64,000 nucleotides of DNA from Bryoerythrophyllum caledonicum (taxonomy: Eukaryota > Streptophyta > Bryopsida > Pottiales > Pottiaceae): contig OZ020516.1 in the NCBI GenBank assembly GCA_963971425.1, positions 17,162,593 to 17,226,592 of the forward strand, read 5' to 3'. Position 1 is the stretch's first letter. The number at the start of each line of letters is the position of its first letter. Below are positions 23,544 through 36,600 of the stretch, piece after piece. The translations under genes were made by a program, and so were the position numbers. The notes beneath the pieces were generated by a model. The model saw only the letters and a program-made list of their open reading frames with translations. It was not told the origin of the DNA and did not search any database.

Positions 23544-24270
23544 TTAACCCCTAGATTTCTAAGAGTCCCCTTGGAGGACTTTTGAAGGTTTGGGTAGGTT
23601 CTAATGGTGTCAAGTTACAACATTTTTCTTTAAATTTTTTACTTTGGATGGACATTACTAAAGGCTTCGTGTGAGTACAATCTTTTCCTAAAGTCAACAT
23701 TTAATAAAAAATTATGTCATCTTAAAGCAAAACATTGCAAGAGCAAGCACATCCGACAACTCCAATTTTTTTTTGCTAGGAGTGAAAATAAGCATATTCA
23801 CCCAAGCAAACATATTCACACATTGTCATACATTATCAGGCAAGGTTCCAAAAAACTTATTCTTTCCTAAATAGAACTTAAAGACCTTCATATTCTTTAC
23901 ATTTTATTTTTCCTACAAGAGTATGTGGTGTAAAATTTCTTACTAACCATACGGATTATCATTCTAAAACATATTTAGTCAAAAACAAATATAACATGAA
24001 TTGTCAATTTTTTAACCTCTTTTTACACAATTTTTTTGGATATGCTACACCCCTTTTCTACCTCTAAAAATTGGTGTACAAGGAACTAATATTATATTTA
24101 ACATGATGGTACTAGATTTAAACCATGTGTAGAGCAAAAATTTGACACCAAGTGAAGTCAAATTCTCTTGATCCTAACAATGCAGAGAAGAAAATGAATT
24201 GTTTCCTCTCAAAGTACACTAAGGTTACTCACTTTTGGTCAAAAACAAGGAATTCAATAAAAATTTGAAA
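23544..24270 (-). mobile_element. Long-family TTAA MITE (copy 4, inverted, one end lost)
   Basis: It begins TTAACCCCTAGATTTCTAAG then AGTCCCCTTGGAGGACT, the inverted form of the family right end. The match continues (CTACCTCTAAAAATTGGTG, TTTGACACCAAGTGAAGTCA) and fades at about 24270. Confidence 0.6.
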
Positions 24271-24947
24271 AAAAAGTATTCTATGTTTTGGTTGATTGAT
24301 TGAGGAAGATACTCAATCCTACATGTGGTTTAATTTTTTTGTTACATAATCCCTTCTACAAGGAATATTTAGGAATGCTAAACATATGAGGAGGTACATT
24401 GTGACACTAAAAACATCTGATTTTGAGCTTGAAGTTATTTCAAAGACAAACTAATTTTATTAAAAATTAGGCCTACCTAGAGAATCTTGTTAGCTTCCTC
24501 TACCAACCAACGAAAGTGTAGAAATAAATAAGTAAAAAATAAAATAAAAAATATAGAATATTTAATTAAATGTGGACAAACCAAAGTCGAGAAATAATGG
24601 TCGGCTCCCCACCGACAACTGTCAAAGTGTCTTGTTTGCAATCTTTTGAAGATCATAACTCACTCAAAAATTATCAGAATTGGACATATGAGGTGTTTTT
24701 TGGCATCCACAAAAAATGTAGATGTCAAAAACACCCCATATGTTTGATTTGGACAAAATTTTAGTAAGCTATGGCAATTCAAAAATTTTGAATTAGGAGA
24801 AGCATTGGCTAGCCGCCGACAAGAATTCAGAGTCTAATTAGTCTACAAATGATCATTTTGTCCAAATTTTGTTAAATATTTGTTGTATCCTTAAAATATT
24901 TTTGTTCCAAATATGGGACACTATGACATCAAAAGTGGGGTACCTTA
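24271..24947. other. AT-rich intergenic stretch
   Basis: Nothing recognised apart from short shadow ORFs. Confidence 0.35.
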
Positions 24948-26194
24948 GGACTGGTTTTCATTAGACTTGGGGTCGGATGGAAGGCCAGCCGGATTTGCCT
25001 TCAATCCGGCCTTCCATTTGGCCCCAAATAATGTAAAGCATTGAGGCCGGATTCTAGAGCCGGATTTCAAATTCATCATCTTGGCCCTAGTCGATGTAAA
25101 GTGTTAGGGCCGGATTCTAGGATCAAATTTCCAATTTTTAAGTGTCTTAGATTTTCATAAGGCTCAAGTAAAAGTTATAGACGCACATATGTCAAGCCTT
25201 TGTTTCTTTCCTAGTTTAAAGAGAAATAGGTTTCATATACTTACTATATATGTTTCTTTCCTTAGAGCATCTCCACTCCTGGCGTGGAAAATTCCACGCT
25301 AGGACGAAAAAAAAATTTCACGCCAGGAGTGGTTTAGGGTTTGGTGCTTGCTTGGCTCCACCCCAAGCTCCAAAAAATTTTACCCAAAAAAATGCTTTGA
25401 CCTTTTACCTCCCGCCACCAATGACACGGCGCCACATGTCGACGTCAATGACATGGCGCCACGTGTCGCGAGGGTATGGGTGTGTCACCAACATCAAAAA
25501 ATGGCGCTCCCCCCATCCAAGGAGATTTTGGTGTGCCATGCACCAAAACTTCTAAATTTTTATAAAGTTTCCCCGTTTTGAGGTGATGGGTGCAACTTTT
25601 TGACCTCACAAAACTTCAATTTGGTGGTTCTCCGTCTTGGGGTAGAGATGCTCTTAATACATTTAAAATTAAAAAATAAATAAGAGTATTTTTTTCTATT
25701 TTCATCTTTTTTTTTGTTTTTTTGATAGGTCTAAAATAAAAGAGAGTTTTTTTTCATATATATGCAACTTTAAATTCCTCTTCCTATTTTGACTATTGGA
25801 AAAAAGATTTTTATTTACTTTATTTGACCAAATCCCTTTTTTTGGGTGCATATTCAAAAGGAAGGTGTATTTTTACTTTTTCAAAATTAAAATTAAAAAA
25901 TTAAAATTTTATTAATTGATGGTGGCGATTTGAAGGATCCAACGGAGGAACCGAATCCGGCCCTAGATGGGAGTTTAGGCCACCCCAAACCTCGTCCCGA
26001 TTGCTCCCTTGGGGCTGAAAGGTTTGGCGCCAAAACCATGCCACCTAAGGCGACACGTAGGATGAAATGTAGTTCCGGCCGGCCCCAAGCATGAAGATCT
26101 TGGGTTGGATTTTGAGAGATTGAAAGACCCTATTGGTTGAAACTTGGAGAGTTCCGGCCTGCCCTCAATCCGGCCTCAAGTATAAACCGGCCCT
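24948..26194. mobile_element. Candidate 1.25-kb TIR element rich in CCGGATT motifs
   Basis: The left end reads GGACTGGTTTTCATTAGACT, followed by GTCGGATGGAAGGCC. The reverse complement of the right end reads GGGCCGGTTTATACTTGAGG, followed by CCGGATTGAGGGCAGGCC. They match imperfectly over about 45 bp. The left arm also folds on itself (GGAAGGCC…CCGGATT / AATCCGGCCTTCC). No clear target duplication was found. A Harbinger-like MITE is nested within. Confidence 0.4.
25265..25653. mobile_element. Harbinger-like MITE (TTA target duplication)
   Basis: The 389-bp element has ends GAGCATCTCCACTCC on the left and GGGGTAGAGATGCTC on the right. It is flanked by TTA on both sides (25262-25264 and 25654-25656). 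A 3-bp TTA duplication fits PIF/Harbinger elements. It is nested in the larger TIR element. Confidence 0.65.
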
Positions 26195-26205
26195 GAGTGT
26201 ACGTA

Positions 26206-26567
26206 AGGTATACCCAACAATGACCGCCACGTGTCGAACAAGGCCACTCTATATTTCGTCTCAATTCCACCCTACATTCACTTCATTACCACCCAATTAC
26301 TCTATGAGAACTCCAAATTAAGGCTTACTATCGGTCAGGACCCATGACTTTTGGCTGGCGCTCATGGGGGGTACTTAGTGGCAAAATTAGGCTAAAGTGG
26401 CAGCACACTTTGAAATTTCATAACTAATTCCAAAAAAAAATGGAATCACTTGGGCTGAGATTATAATTCTATTATCTATCACTGAAAAAGAAATGTATAA
26501 TTATTTGGATTCTCCAAAAATGCACATTGCTTAATCTTGCGGTCATAGGCTGGTATACCTTATACCC
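26206..26567. mobile_element. TA-flanked MITE (AAGGTATACC ends)
   Basis: Ends are AAGGTATACCCAACAATG and, inverted, CATAGGCTGGTATACCTT, with TA on both sides. The interior matches the element at 38354-38706: CATGACTTTTGGCTGG, CATGGGGGGTACTTA, GGAATCACTTGGGCTG, ATTCTATTATCTATCACTGA, AATGCACATTGCTTAA. Confidence 0.6.
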
Positions 26568-27288
26568 ATTTGTGGAAACCGACCTTGGTTTTGGTGTGAA
26601 GGGGCCCCAAGAGACCAATACCCAGATGATACACACACGATATATTAGCACGGATGACCCTATGCTACTCATGACCGGACCCGGTCTCTACGATACGATA
26701 CCCGTATAACACCCTCCTGATAACTCGTCTGGCACGGTGAGGATCACACGAGACCGCCTTCGTGACCATCTGTGCAACCATCGCAGCGGCTTCCCGTCTC
26801 TCGGACCAGCATCGCACCTCGCCTCCGGAGCTCCCCTCCGTCGCGTTACTCGCCTCCGCGCCCCGCCCCGCCCGTCTCCGTCACGGGCTTCTCCCGCCGT
26901 TCCGCCTCGTCTTTTCATTTCTCATTTCCGTGGCCTACTCGTCCCGCTCGAGACCCCTAGGGTTTGTGGTTTGGAGCCTGCTCGAGAGGAGCCCGGGTTT
27001 GCAATTTGAAGGATTCCGCGATATCTGCAGTGCCGTGGGAGAATCTAGCGGTTTTGTGGAGGTTTTTGCGGTTTCTAGGGTTTGGAGGGGTCGTGTCTTG
27101 GTTTTACTTGAGAAATCATGCAAATCAGCGAGCTTGTTAGTGCCAAGTCTCTCACACCCTGTTGGATGTGGTCGCTTTTAGAACGTATTGTTGCGGCTTA
27201 GGATTTTCCGTAGGGTTTGGTAGCGCTTTTTTTTTGGAGGTTTGAGAGAATTTTTTGAGAGGGTCTTGGATTGCGTAGGTTAGTCAGG
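26568..27288 (+). promoter_or_regulatory. Upstream region and leader of the NOSIP/CSU1-like gene
   Basis: GC content rises sharply from about 26740, as expected near a housekeeping-type plant promoter. I see no clear TATA box. The coding start is the ATG at 27289, preceded by an open stretch without a conserved extension. Confidence 0.3.
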
Positions 27289-28557
27289 ATGCCACAGCGC
27301 CATTCGAAGAACAACAATGATCTTGCGTTCTTCACGTACGACGAGAGGAAGAAGTTAGGGTATGGCACGCAGAAGGAGCGCCTCGGGAAAGACTCGATCA
27401 AGCCCTTCGACTCGTGCTGTATATGTTTGCAGCCGATCATCGATCCCTTGAGCTGTAACAAGGGGCACCTGTTCTGCAAGGAATGCATCTTCGAGTGCTT
27501 GCTGGCTCAGAAGAAGGATATTAAAAGGTGCGTCACATTTTTTACTGCTCCTCTAGTCGCTTCACTAGATTACAGAACTAAACCGTAAATGCAAGGCATA
27601 TTAGAAGTGAAAGTGTGAATCCGAACTGCTTGTATTTTAGGTGTTTTATAATTGTCTGGTTTCTATTTGTTTGTACAATCACTCTGAGAGTGAAGAAAGA
27701 GTTTTTACCATGAAGATTAGCCGCTTTATAGCCGATTCAAGTTCACTGCACAATGAAAAAGACGAGGTATCTTATAATTTTACAAATATCCAAGGTCAGT
27801 GTATGTAGTTGCCGATTTGGACGTCATATTATCCCGCACACTCATTCTAATGAGAGTTAGTACCTGAAAATTTATCAGGAAGTTAGCATCGTTCACAGCG
27901 CAGCAGAAGAATGACAAGGAAGATGAGTTGGAGAAACAGACAGCCGAGAAGCAACGCGAGCTGGACGCGTTCGACCGGCAGAACAACTCCGCAGTGCCAC
28001 ACCAGCAAGTGACAGGGCACCCGGACGACCGCCATGTATTCCACGGAGCCAACAGCGTGCGCGTCACTTCGTACGAGGAAGAGGCTCTGCGCACGATGAA
28101 GGCCTTCTGGCTGCCATCCGCCACACCGGGAGCAGTGGAGCGCGTGCACGCGCCCTCCACAGACACTTGCTGTCCGGAGGGCAAGGAGAAGCTGAAACTG
28201 AAAGACCTCTTCTCCATAGTGTTCTCGGATGTGCCATACAGAGAGAAGAAGGAGGTGGACATCGACGGGTTCAAGTACATGTGCCCCTCATGCTCGGTCA
28301 CCCTGACCAACACCACCACGCTCGTGGCTGCTACCACATGTGGCCATGTCTTCTGCAAGAAGTGCGCGGACATGTTCATTGCGCCAGGGAAGGAGTGCTT
28401 GGCTTGCAACAAGCCCTGCAAGGCCAAGAATCTGGTCACTCTGGAGAAAGGAGGGACTGGATTCTCCGGGCATGATGATAATTTGGAGGCCAAGGCGTTC
28501 AAACATGTGGGGAGCGGGACTGGCATGGGTCTCGCACGGCCCACCACGAAGCTGTAG
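27289..28557 (+). CDS. NOSIP/CSU1-type RING E3 ubiquitin ligase
   Basis: Homologue of nitric-oxide-synthase-interacting protein, in Arabidopsis the COP1 suppressor CSU1, a nuclear ubiquitin ligase. Exons are 27289-27527 and 27879-28557 with a GT/AG intron, giving 305 aa, the normal family length. The N-terminal half of the zinc-binding module shows C43, C46, C56, H60, C63 and C66 (DSCCICLQPI…CNKGHLFCKEC). A charged, coiled-coil-like linker follows the intron. The C-terminal RING has C215, C218, C234, H236, C239, C242, C253 and C256 (CPSC…CGHVFCKKC…CLACNKPC). Conserved stretches such as SDVPY lie between. The short tail ends GLARPTTKL. No defect is visible. The role in light signalling is known only for the angiosperm homologue. 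Confidence 0.92.
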
Positions 28558-28854
28558 TTGCTGTGTCTTAGGTTGCTGCTTTACTTTTTCAGAGTTGGAC
28601 ATCAAACGTGGACCCGGCTGCTGACCCATTATGTGAGCCCCTCTTCTCGACCTTGTGCTTCTTCCCGGATCAATCTGTTGATGGCTCTTCTTTTTGTAGT
28701 AATTTTGATTGAGAAGTTGGTGTCTTCTTGGCTTTGGGAGCCGATTTGCCCTGTCTTGTCTTGTACCTCTAGGAATCAGCAGCGATTTCAATGACCACTG
28801 GCTTCATTTTCGTCAGCCTCTACCATCTTTTCAATTTTGTTTTCTTAGGAATTA

Positions 28855-29380
28855 AGGTAGAGGCACCCTATTCCGATCACTTAAGGCAATTGGGGACTCA
28901 ACTGACGTTTATTTAGAAAGATGTGGAATTAGGAAGGAAATTCAACAAATATTTTTTCAAATTTGATCTCAAAGATTTGCAATTGATATAGAATTTAGAA
29001 GTCCCAAAACCGCTGGAGCCCAAAAACTGCCGGAGCCCATAATCACACTCTAGAGTAGGTGAGATTTGGTGCCCTCCTTTGCCCAATGCCAATAAGTGAG
29101 AGTGAGTAAAAAGAGAGTAGACATGCCATGGATAACCAACTCATGGAGGTTCCCAATGTTGATTGGTCTTGTTCGACTTGAGGCAAGGCCACTAATGAGA
29201 GCTCAATTGAGGTGGAGCAACCCAGAATTGCACACTTCGTGACCCTATGTTGATAATGATTGGAGTTTTCAGATTTTGAGTCATTGGTTTTGGGTGGCTT
29301 CATGCACCATTTCGTGCATTTGCCATTTTCATTCACCATGCCATGCATACTCTATTGATCGGAATTGGGTGCCTCTACCT
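28855..29380. mobile_element. TA-flanked MITE with 26-bp TIRs, just downstream of the NOSIP gene
   Basis: The left end is AGGTAGAGGCACCCTATTCC then GATCA. The right end is the inverted form with one mismatch (GGAATTGGGTGCCTCTACCT). TA lies on both sides (28853-28854 and 29381-29382). It is 526 bp and non-coding. Confidence 0.65.
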
Positions 29381-29382
29381 TA

Positions 29383-30608
29383 GATGCCATGACAGTTTTT
29401 TGACCTCCTCACCCAAGTTTCTTCATGGGCTGCAATGGTTGTGGTGCTTATGATCTGTTTGAGTTGGGAAGTTTTCTTGGGGAAGCATTCTTCGGCTCTT
29501 CACCTTTGATGTGGGGATGCCTTGCGCGCATTCAATACAAATTGAAGCATGTCAATATATCACTACTAAAAAGGAAGATTGATGTGTCTAAGACATCGTT
29601 TTAAGATACAATTGATCTAACCTTCCATGCACGCCTCTACTATTGCTTACCATGTGGTTTTAGGACAAGCAACCAAATATTCATTTCCTGATTATAAAAT
29701 ATTTGAATATGCATCTCCAAATGTTCATTATTCAATCAAAACAATTAATAATCAATTTTGTATCGAAGGAATCATTTTATTGCAATTACATGATTCCTAT
29801 GCATTTATCGAATTAATACATCAGAATATTAATTTTACATTCTTATACTTACTCAATTTCGACATCGTATTGATATACAAGTTTTTAAAACTGGTATGCA
29901 CATGCTTTGATGGAAATCAGTGTTAAGTGTGGTGATTGTCGATAGTAAAATAATGTTTCCATGTTATATGATTCACATGGAAGGAGTTTTCCATACGAAC
30001 TAGGTATCAAGTTCATATAAAGTCTCATGTTGAAGAATCAAGTACAAACAATATAATCATGTTACATAACTCAAAAACATTTTGTTGTAAAATTTGAGTC
30101 TCACGAAATTCCACTCAACACAAGAACCTACCCAAAATCTGAAAAAGCCCTCAAATGTTACATAAACTGAAAACCAGATCCTGGCGAATATGAATAAGCT
30201 TGAATATCGAAATTCATTATAATATCCCCTGCAAATTGGAGATATCTGCTAGAATTTGACAGTGTACAACTTCACAGTGACGTAAAGGGGGGGTACTGAA
30301 CAGTGTTTATTAGCCCACTATCATGAAAGAACGCAAGGGCCGAATGAATGTCTCTCTCTCTCTTTCTCTCTCTAAACCTGTTGTGTGAATGTCGATCAAC
30401 TTTTTCACATCATCTCTCATCTCTCAAAAACGTAAAACCTGTCTCTCTCTCTTTCTCTCTCCGGTGTTCTACTCCTGCTGATGATGAACAAAGGCAACTT
30501 CAGTTGCAAAAAAAATATAAGACCACCAATCCTCATTCTATTGGTGACCACTCAGAGAACACTTGCCTGATTATGTGCTTTCTTGATACTATGAAAGGGG
30601 AGCCGCTC
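29383..30608. other. Intergenic stretch between the NOSIP and glycine-rich genes
   Basis: AT-rich DNA without a supported gene. A CT-rich tract occurs at 30349-30375 and again at 30441-30462. The last bases will belong to the 3' UTR of the minus-strand gene that ends at 30609. Confidence 0.4.
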
Positions 30609-33600
30609 TCAAGGCTCCCAGAACTTTAACGGGTCACTTGCGTAGAGTGAGCGATCTTGAACCTCCAAGTTGGCGACGTGCAGATCGATTGTCCGCGCTT
30701 GTATACTCTTGACGAGCACCAGAAGTGCAGGTAACACCCACCATGTATTCTCCTCCCTGCACGGAAGATAGTATTTGAGAAAAATTCATGATCGCACTTT
30801 TCAACGCTAGAATCAAGTCACAGGACGAGATAAACGTACGATTTGAGGATGTTTGATGGCTGTGCGTTTCCTGTATGAAGACCTAGCCCCATGTTGTAAT
30901 GGAGAAAACCAATCACTAATGCCACCAGCTGTTGAGAAACCACAATGATTTGAATCAGTGTCTTTGGAAGATGACAGTGAATAGATTCAGAAACTTGGAT
31001 AGATTCGACTGCTTTGTGAAAGAAAGGTTTGCACAACTTACCACATTTACAAGGGATGTGACGTTCCAAAGGGCATAGATTCGTGCCAGCCCGGCTGACC
31101 TTTTGGAACCATGGCTGAACAAGGCGTGCAGTCCAGCAGCAGTGGGTAATACCGAGGACAATGGCAGGAACAAAACGATGAGGAGCACCGCCTCTATGCC
31201 CACCGAGTAGAATTGCAGCAGCATGAGCAGAGTAAAGCTCAAGTCGATGAGAATTAACAGTGATATGGCCAGGCCTACAGAAGCCTGCACCCACAACGCC
31301 AACCATTAGGAAACTGTCACGAGCTTGAAAACAGTATGATCACTTGGTTCATGATAGTGTTGGTTGACATACCTGTTGGCCAACAGGGCGAGTGTTTCTC
31401 AAGAGAAAAGACAGTGGAAACATTGCGTAATGACTGTCTTGAAGTGACTTCACCGATACCATGTCCAACGTAGCACCTCCAATTCGTCGTCTGGAGCCGG
31501 AAGAGGAGTAGCTTGGGCAGAGGTGCCAACTTTGGGGTCGTCGAAGAAGGCCCTCCTCGAGAGATCCCGAGCTCTCTGTACTACATACACTGTATCACAA
31601 TGGCACAGAAAGCTTAGTTAGATGATGGTTGATTCATAACACATCGATAGTTTTACAAACATTAAAAATGTTCAGATTGGTTGTGAGAAGGAAGGTAAGT
31701 ACCTCCCAGGAGACCGAGGAATTGAGACAACAGAGGTGGAGTGGAAGTACTGAGGGATGTCATCAGCTTGGTTCAGAAGTAAGCCTAGTTGGTAGTAGCC
31801 TGAAGCCGTCGCTTGACACCAGGCCAAGTCTATACGTAAACCTTGTTCAAAAAGCCATGGGTTTGCATGAGTTTCAAGCCAGCTGATGACTGGCATAAGC
31901 GTCGCGCAAAGATTGCCTTTCCTCACAGTCCGTAGCTGAGCGTTCAATCCCGCCACCAGTCGATACCACATTGTTGCTGGAACGGCCTGTTCGTCAGCAA
32001 ACATCATATGAGGTCAATAAACCTTGATCTAAGTCTAAAGAAATAGCCCGGTTTAAGCATATATTCGAATTGATGGGAAGTAGAAACGTCACCTGAGAGA
32101 GTAGATTCGTGAGGAGGTTATCACTATGGAAATTGTAAGGAAACAAGTAAGTTCCATTGCCTCCAAAGATAATGGACATGGGCAGCCTTTCGCTCAACTT
32201 GGGAGGGAGCTCAGGCCGCTTCTCATCTCCACCAAGGAAGACATCAATGTAAGCCAGAATCAAGTCTGGGCTGGCCGCTACTTTCAGCCCCTCGTATAGA
32301 GCCCGAGAACGGCAGGAGCGTAGACAAGCATGATCGTACTCTGAGTGTACAAATTCCTGCAACCGCTGCAGCTTCTCCCGCCGACGCCATTGCTGCCATG
32401 TGTAGGCGAAGGGGTAGGCGAGTAGAGTCAAAATGATGAGCACTGAGCCTTCCCACCACTGATAGGCCGCCAAGCCGTTCACTTCTTCCACAAACCTGTT
32501 GTACGCATCCTCGTATCTGCCATGGGCATATGTGAGACATGATATTTGTGCATACTGTCAAATTCTTACAATGACAGGTGAAATGTTTGGCTTACACGAA
32601 GTCGACGATTTCATCCGGAGGAGAGTGAGGTAGATGCCACGGCTCGTTAAACGAATTAGATCCCATAAAGTACATTCTGTGTACGTGACATTGTGATTCC
32701 TCAACTCGAGCGGTTTCAAGCACCTGCAGTGCAAAATTGAAAAAATGATCAACCGATGCAACAACGATAAATTACCAACCTCTGTAGAGAAAGAAAACAC
32801 CTGTGTAACATGGGAAAAGAGGTAATTATTCTATGAAACAATGAGGACTTAATAATGAAGCGGCAGTAATGTAAGTCCTAAATTCTTGAGCGACTGCAGT
32901 CAACAGGGGGGAAAAGGTATGAAAATTTCTTACCTCACTCAAAGACTCCAAGTATGGAAAAGATTTTTCAACGTGCAGTCCTCGAGGTGTAGTAGTAGGA
33001 CGAGAGTAGTCGTCGTTTCCAACTAGCTTCATGCGCGCCACGCTCAACATGAGGGCCATGGTCACCATCACACAGGACAAGAAAAGCGTGAACAAATACG
33101 GCCCTCCGAGCGTGTAAATCAAATCCTCCAACATGGTATGGCAATAAGGCATTCGGTACTTTTCAGAGACGCATTGGTAGGGGCAATTCGGCTCAGAAAC
33201 ACCACCTGCAACAAACTCATAATGTCAAAACAGAGCATGATACAATACTTCCCAAACAAGAGTAAAATATAGTTTAAAACATACCACGAACATATGTGTG
33301 TTTGGCACGAGGAGATAGCCGGGGACACTCTCTGCAGTACTCAATTGACGAGCCTGTCTCGTTCTTGTATGTTCCAACAGGACATTCCTGCTCCACAGAA
33401 TCCAAGTTAAGATAAATAAATCACTTAAAAACAGTGAAATATAAAGATCAGACGTGCTATGCAAACTGAAACAGGTGGAAATGCCATGTCTCACCACACA
33501 ATACAGGCCATGTAGACCTTCTGGACATTGCTTCCCAGTGACGTTGCCATTCTCACCCTTGAGTCCATCGTTACTGCCTGCTCCTCCACTGCATTACAAG

Positions 33601-36600
33601 GCATCGCGATAGTTGCATGTCCATCAGATGCTGCCTTTCAATTCTTTCTACAACGAATTACTAGACTTCAGATGCCAAAAAAAAGAATAGAGAATGTAGC
33701 CGAACCTTGTGACAATGAGACCCTCAGCAATGGCAATGGGAACATAGTCCTCTCCAGTAGGGATATCGGACCAGTGAAAGTGCACTCGTCCACCAGCCCC
33801 GCCACCCCCACCAATTGCACCACCTTGGCCACCAGCAGTAGACACGACTGACTCATTCCCTAAGGTCATTGTCTGAAGGAACAGCAAGACACTGCCTCCT
33901 GAGCCTCCTCCGGGTCCCCCCACCTTGCTGACCGAATCGACTGCTGGGGGGCTCTCGCCGTCGGCAGCAAGGACTCCATACACATCCAGAACTGTAACCG
34001 GGTGCTCTAATGAACCTACAACTGAAACCAACGAATTCCAGCTACAACAATTAGCCAGTGACATGAACAAATGGCCAAAAAATGGTAAGACCGCTCAAGA
34101 ACAGCCTCAGACAAGGGTCTCCAAAACTCGGTGGTCTCCAGCTTCTACATGAAATTCATCATTGGACCTATAGATAGAGCTCACCAATGAGGCCGCCGCC
34201 TGCAGTAGAATTGCCACTGCCAGGATTGCCACCACCACTACCAAGCTCGCAAGGCAGGTCAATGTTGCCATAGGTAGAACCTCCATTTGTTACTAATTTA
34301 TCAAAGACTCCAGGGCCACCTTTGCCTCCATGTCCACCCCCACCTCCTGCGCCTGCTCTAGTGACATTGCCTGCTCCTAAACCCATTTGGCAACCTGCTT
34401 ACAAATAAATGGGTTGGGTTCAGCATGTGAGGCACTCAGAGAAATTTGGATCACTAAAGGCTTCAGGTGAAAACAGAAGAAGTTAGTGAACTGGAAAAAT
34501 GAAGTACCTAAGCCAGATGCAGACAAGACGCCCTCATGGCTGATAGTAACACTCCGAGCACGTTGGATGTGCACTACACTGCCTGATACCTCGCCATATA
34601 TATCTACATCTTCAACTCGACAAATCTGTTCATAGGAAAGTCATTAGATTGAACTCCAAGTGTACATCCAATGAACAATCTTCGCATACAACACAAAGTG
34701 GCCGTGTATTTACGAGCAAGTGACATGTCTAGAAGGTGAAGTACCTGGAGAGTGAACGGTGAAGAGATGTTCAAATTACAGTCCTCGGATGGTCGTAGTA
34801 CCTCCGTCGGACACTGAATCTTTCCACAGTACATGCTCGTTATCCTAATGCGACCAAAGTGGTCAAGTTAGTCACACAATTTCAGAGACTTCTTCCAACT
34901 TTGGTGTGGATAAAAATGAGTAACAAGATTAACAGGGCTTACTGGTCACGGATGGGAGAATTAGCTTCGAATGGCGCCCGTAATACGGCACCTGGCCCAA
35001 CCTACACACGACACTCTTGTTAAATGGATGATGACCATGTGCACCATGTTTGTAAACTCTCCCATGTAAATGTTAACCCTAAATAAGGCAGTTGATGTGA
35101 TGGTTGTCTTACAATGATATTGAAGAACAAGGAGACAAACAGACGCTGTGCAACGACAGCATCCCCTGCGCCCTGTAATTGCAACTGACCCTGCCCTCGC
35201 ACCCCCAGGTTTGCGTTCGATTTGATTGTCGACCCTCCCTGCACACAAAGAAGAGCTATCACTAAGCGTGCATATAACAGTACACCACCTGAGAAAGTCA
35301 CAAGGAAAAGTCACAAGGAAAGTAGAAATGAGAAGAGATTTATCACTCACTTCTAAATACGCCACATTGCTTGCTTCCACCGTTGAAGTAGCCGTCATCA
35401 CCTCATCCGAACTCGCAACGATGTTGATCTCCGAGCCTGTCATTGATAGATAATTCGATGTCAACCGCAACACTCCATACACCAACAAAGTCGAGTTCTC
35501 CATGTAAAATCCATCGGCCTTCAACTCCAGCTCCGAGCTAGGGTACTGCGCAAGCCCGAAGCTGAAGAAGCTCCCAGACATGAGCTTCACCTCGCTCGCC
35601 ACCTACAACACTCTCAAACGACATCAGAACAATACTTCCACCATCACTACATCATCATCGTAATTGCTATGAGGTTTACCCGAATGGTGCTCCAATGCAG
35701 CGGCACTCCGACTCTCGCCGATTCTTCCACAAGCACGCTCCCCCACAGAGGCTGCACAGGGAATGCCAGGAGCATGGTATCCGTCCTGCTTGGTTTCCTC
35801 CTGTTCGAGATGATCAGGGACTGGGAAGACACATCGAACCGCGTGCCTGCTGCTCCGGCATTCTGCTTGCATCCTAAACTGTCGCCACCTGCAATCATTC
35901 ACATCAGAAATTCAATGGCTGTTGCTAGGATTTGGCAAAGCAGATAATATCGCTGTTGCTAGTAATTGGCAATGGAGGGCAGAGATGTGCAGGGGCTTCA
36001 CCGTGTGTGAAGATGGCGATGTCGTGGAAATGATTGTAGTCGAGCGCGACGCGACCGCCTCCACCGCCACCGCGCCCTGTCCCGCCGGAGGAAGAGATTG
36101 TGCCATGGATACCTTGGCTGCGAAATCATCACATGCACAGCATAAAGGTCAGGTGATGGATACTACGAGAAATTCGAAAAACAGAGAACGGCGAGCATTG
36201 CATACATGGTGCGCGCTTTGATGGCGATGCTGCCGCCGGAGCCGCCACCACCTCGCAATCCAACTGAGTCGCCATTGGACTCAACCGTGCCGTAGAGAAG
36301 GATCACGTCCGTGGTAATGGCGATGCGACCTCCACCGGCGCCGCCGAGGTCGAGCTGCGACTCCATAGTGGTGCCGCCGCGGCTGCCGTGGCTCCACGGC
36401 GCCGAGAGCGTCTCCCACGCGTAGACGTCGCCTCCATCGACGTCGTCCTCGCACGACGCGCCGCGGCCGCCATGGCCGGCGCCCGCGCCATCGAGGCTCG
36501 ACGGCGAGCCACCAGCGTCCGCGCCTCCGAGCGCGGTGGTCGTGATTAAAGCGTTTGCCTGGACTGTGACGTTCCCCGCTTGGATTGTTAACGAGCCGCC

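Noticed and set aside
31373-31580. Apparent frameshift in exon 17 of the membrane protein gene
   Set aside because: Using the acceptor at TGTAG (exon start 31580) restores one open frame into PLSFLLRNTRPVGQQ, so no frameshift exists.
33648-34070. Stand-alone Gly-rich ORFs on the minus strand in 33.6-36.9 kb
   Set aside because: They are exons of the 20-exon membrane protein gene; phases join them precisely.
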